The notes below the pieces were generated by a model. That model did no database searches, had not been told where the DNA came from, and worked only from the letters and a program-made list of their open reading frames with translations. DNA of 64,000 nt from Marinovum sp. (lineage in GTDB: Bacteria; Pseudomonadota; Alphaproteobacteria; Rhodobacterales; Rhodobacteraceae). The position numbers and the translations under genes are program-made. Location: assembly GCA_022447495.1 (NCBI GenBank), contig JAKVBH010000012.1, positions 99,077 through 163,076 on the forward strand, given 5' to 3'. Positions 62,926 to 64,000 of the stretch are shown here, piece by piece (the stretch's first letter is position 1; each line of letters begins with the position of its first letter).

Positions 62926-64000
62926 CGGAGCACACGACCGCCATCATGCCGCGGCGCGCGCCTTTGCCGATGTCGGCGCAAAGCTTCCAAGACGCGCCAC
63001 AGCGCTATGTGGTAGAGCCACGGCGCGGCCTGCGAGAGCACCTTTGGCGATGGGCCAGTTTTCTTCCCGCACTCGTGCTCACGGTTCTTTTAACATCTGG
63101 AATGGCTCAATGGCTGGCCAAAGGTGGTGTGACCGTAGTCGAAGCGATGCTTGTTGGATTGGTGGCTGTAACGTTCGTCTGGGTCTCTTTTTCGGTCAGT
63201 GTGGTCTCGCTGGGCGCTGTGCGACGGTTAATCCAGCCCTGCGTACCCCGTTGGAGCGCCACACGTGGTAAGGCGCAATCCGTGGCTCTTTTGATGCCAA
63301 TTTATAACGAGACCCCTTGGGATGTCTTCGGCAACGCCCAAGCGATACTTGAGGATCTCCAGCACGGGCCACAAAAGGATCATTTCGCATTATTCGTACT
63401 GAGTGACACGCGCGATCCAAAGATCGCAGAACTTGAAATGCGCGCGTTTTGGTCCCTGCGGGCGCGCATGCCGGGCACCGACATCTTCTACCGACGTCGC
63501 GCGCAAAACACCGATAAGAAGGTCGGCAACATTGCCGATTGGGTCCAGGGATGGGGGGGGGCTTTTGATGCGATGGTGGTCCTCGATGCAGACAGTTTGA
63601 TGAGCGGTTCTGCCATTCGCCATCTCGTTCATGAAATGGCAGCCGACCCAGAGACCGGGCTAATTCAAAGCTGTCCCGCGCTTATTGGTGCCGAGACGCT
63701 CTTTGGCCGGATGCAACAATTTGCAAACACGATCTATGGCTGGCTCCTTGCCGAAGGTCTGGCCAGTTGGTCCCAGCGTGAAGGCAATTATTGGGGCCAC
63801 AACGCAATCATTCGTACACGTGCTTTTGCGGCCAGCGCGCATCTGCCCCACCTATGTGTTCGCTCTGGGCGCTCAGGTTTGATCTTGAGCCATGACTTCG
63901 TCGAAGCGGGCCTGTTGCGCCGTGCTGGTTGGGCGGTGCGATTTGCCCCGCGAGCAGGGGGTAGTTTTGAGGAAACCCCACAAAGTCTGATCGACTATGC
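62922..64000 (+). CDS. opgH: Glucan glucosyltransferase OpgH (3' part beyond window)
   Basis: About 359 N-terminal residues of the membrane glucosyltransferase that polymerises and exports periplasmic glucan from UDP-glucose. Two membrane helices (about 43-90), the GT2 domain (VALLMPIYNETPWDVFGNAQ, VLSDTRDP, VVLDADSLMSG) and GNYWGHNAIIRTRAFA are visible, then ILSHDFVEAGLLRRAGW. The segment before ILSHDF, usually with a PFGG motif, reads CVRSGRSGL. A run of nine G at about 63553 encodes Gly-Gly in frame. Reading continues past the edge. Confidence 0.93.
   Translation, partial: MTEHTTAIMPRRAPLPMSAQSFQDAPQRYVVEPRRGLREHLWRWASFLPALVLTVLLTSGMAQWLAKGGVTVVEAMLVGLVAVTFVWVSFSVSVVSLGAVRRLIQPCVPRWSATRGKAQSVALLMPIYNETPWDVFGNAQAILEDLQHGPQKDHFALFVLSDTRDPKIAELEMRAFWSLRARMPGTDIFYRRRAQNTDKKVGNIADWVQGWGGAFDAMVVLDADSLMSGSAIRHLVHEMAADPETGLIQSCPALIGAETLFGRMQQFANTIYGWLLAEGLASWSQREGNYWGHNAIIRTRAFAASAHLPHLCVRSGRSGLILSHDFVEAGLLRRAGWAVRFAPRAGGSFEETPQSLIDY

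Noticed and set aside
1..64000. CRISPR arrays, tRNA, rRNA, prophage or replication origin
   Set aside because: No regularly spaced repeats, cloverleaf-like sequences, phage structural genes or DnaA-box clusters were seen on reading.

Overview
The window reads as chromosomal DNA of a marine Rhodobacteraceae (Roseobacter-group) alphaproteobacterium. The basis is GC-rich coding sequence, TRAP and tripartite-tricarboxylate transporters, a Na+-NQR operon, a phenylacetate cluster, a sulfonate (DHPS/sulfolactate) cluster and polyhydroxyalkanoate genes. This is an inference from gene content; no rRNA or tRNA lies in the window.

Layout. 1-5963: part of a phenylacetate catabolic cluster (paaK and paaI leftward; a fused hydratase/dehydrogenase, paaZ and paaX rightward). 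6490-14893: a tricarboxylate module in which TctABC, a family III CoA-transferase and a citrate-synthase-like citryl-CoA lyase form a leftward series, opposite a rightward tctDE two-component system plus a third periplasmic protein. 15035-18226: a self-sufficient CYP102 P450-reductase fusion. 18411-26767: a storage-lipid island with two phasins, a Pseudomonas-type (class II) phaC with phaZ, a PhaJ-like hydratase, a wax-ester/triacylglycerol synthase and a lipase-like hydrolase. 26764-29169: small housekeeping genes and lldD. 29304-36616: nqrM and apbE leftward, nqrABCDEF rightward. 36667-38990: a decayed region with a frameshifted insertion sequence. 39086-40872: a DUF6502/DUF5666 pair. 40925-43587: an AbrB-type membrane protein, a GntR regulator and a PHP phosphoesterase. 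43733-54897: a leftward gene set for 2,3-dihydroxypropane-1-sulfonate (DHPS) uptake and degradation to pyruvate and sulfite, with a divergent IclR regulator. 55894-58693: a ThDP enzyme and a second family III CoA-transferase. 58816-64000: a TPR protein and the osmoregulated periplasmic glucan genes opgC, opgG and opgH (cut by the window edge).

The parts fit an organism living on algal exudates. DHPS, aromatic compounds, tricarboxylates and lactate enter through dedicated systems, surplus carbon goes into PHA and neutral lipid, and Na+-NQR supports a sodium-based energy economy. The observations most worth follow-up are the class II phaC-phaZ pair in this lineage, the TctABC/CoA-transferase/citryl-CoA lyase module, the DHPS operon with an embedded DUF475 membrane protein and a GMC oxidoreductase, and several sharp inverted repeats in promoter regions.
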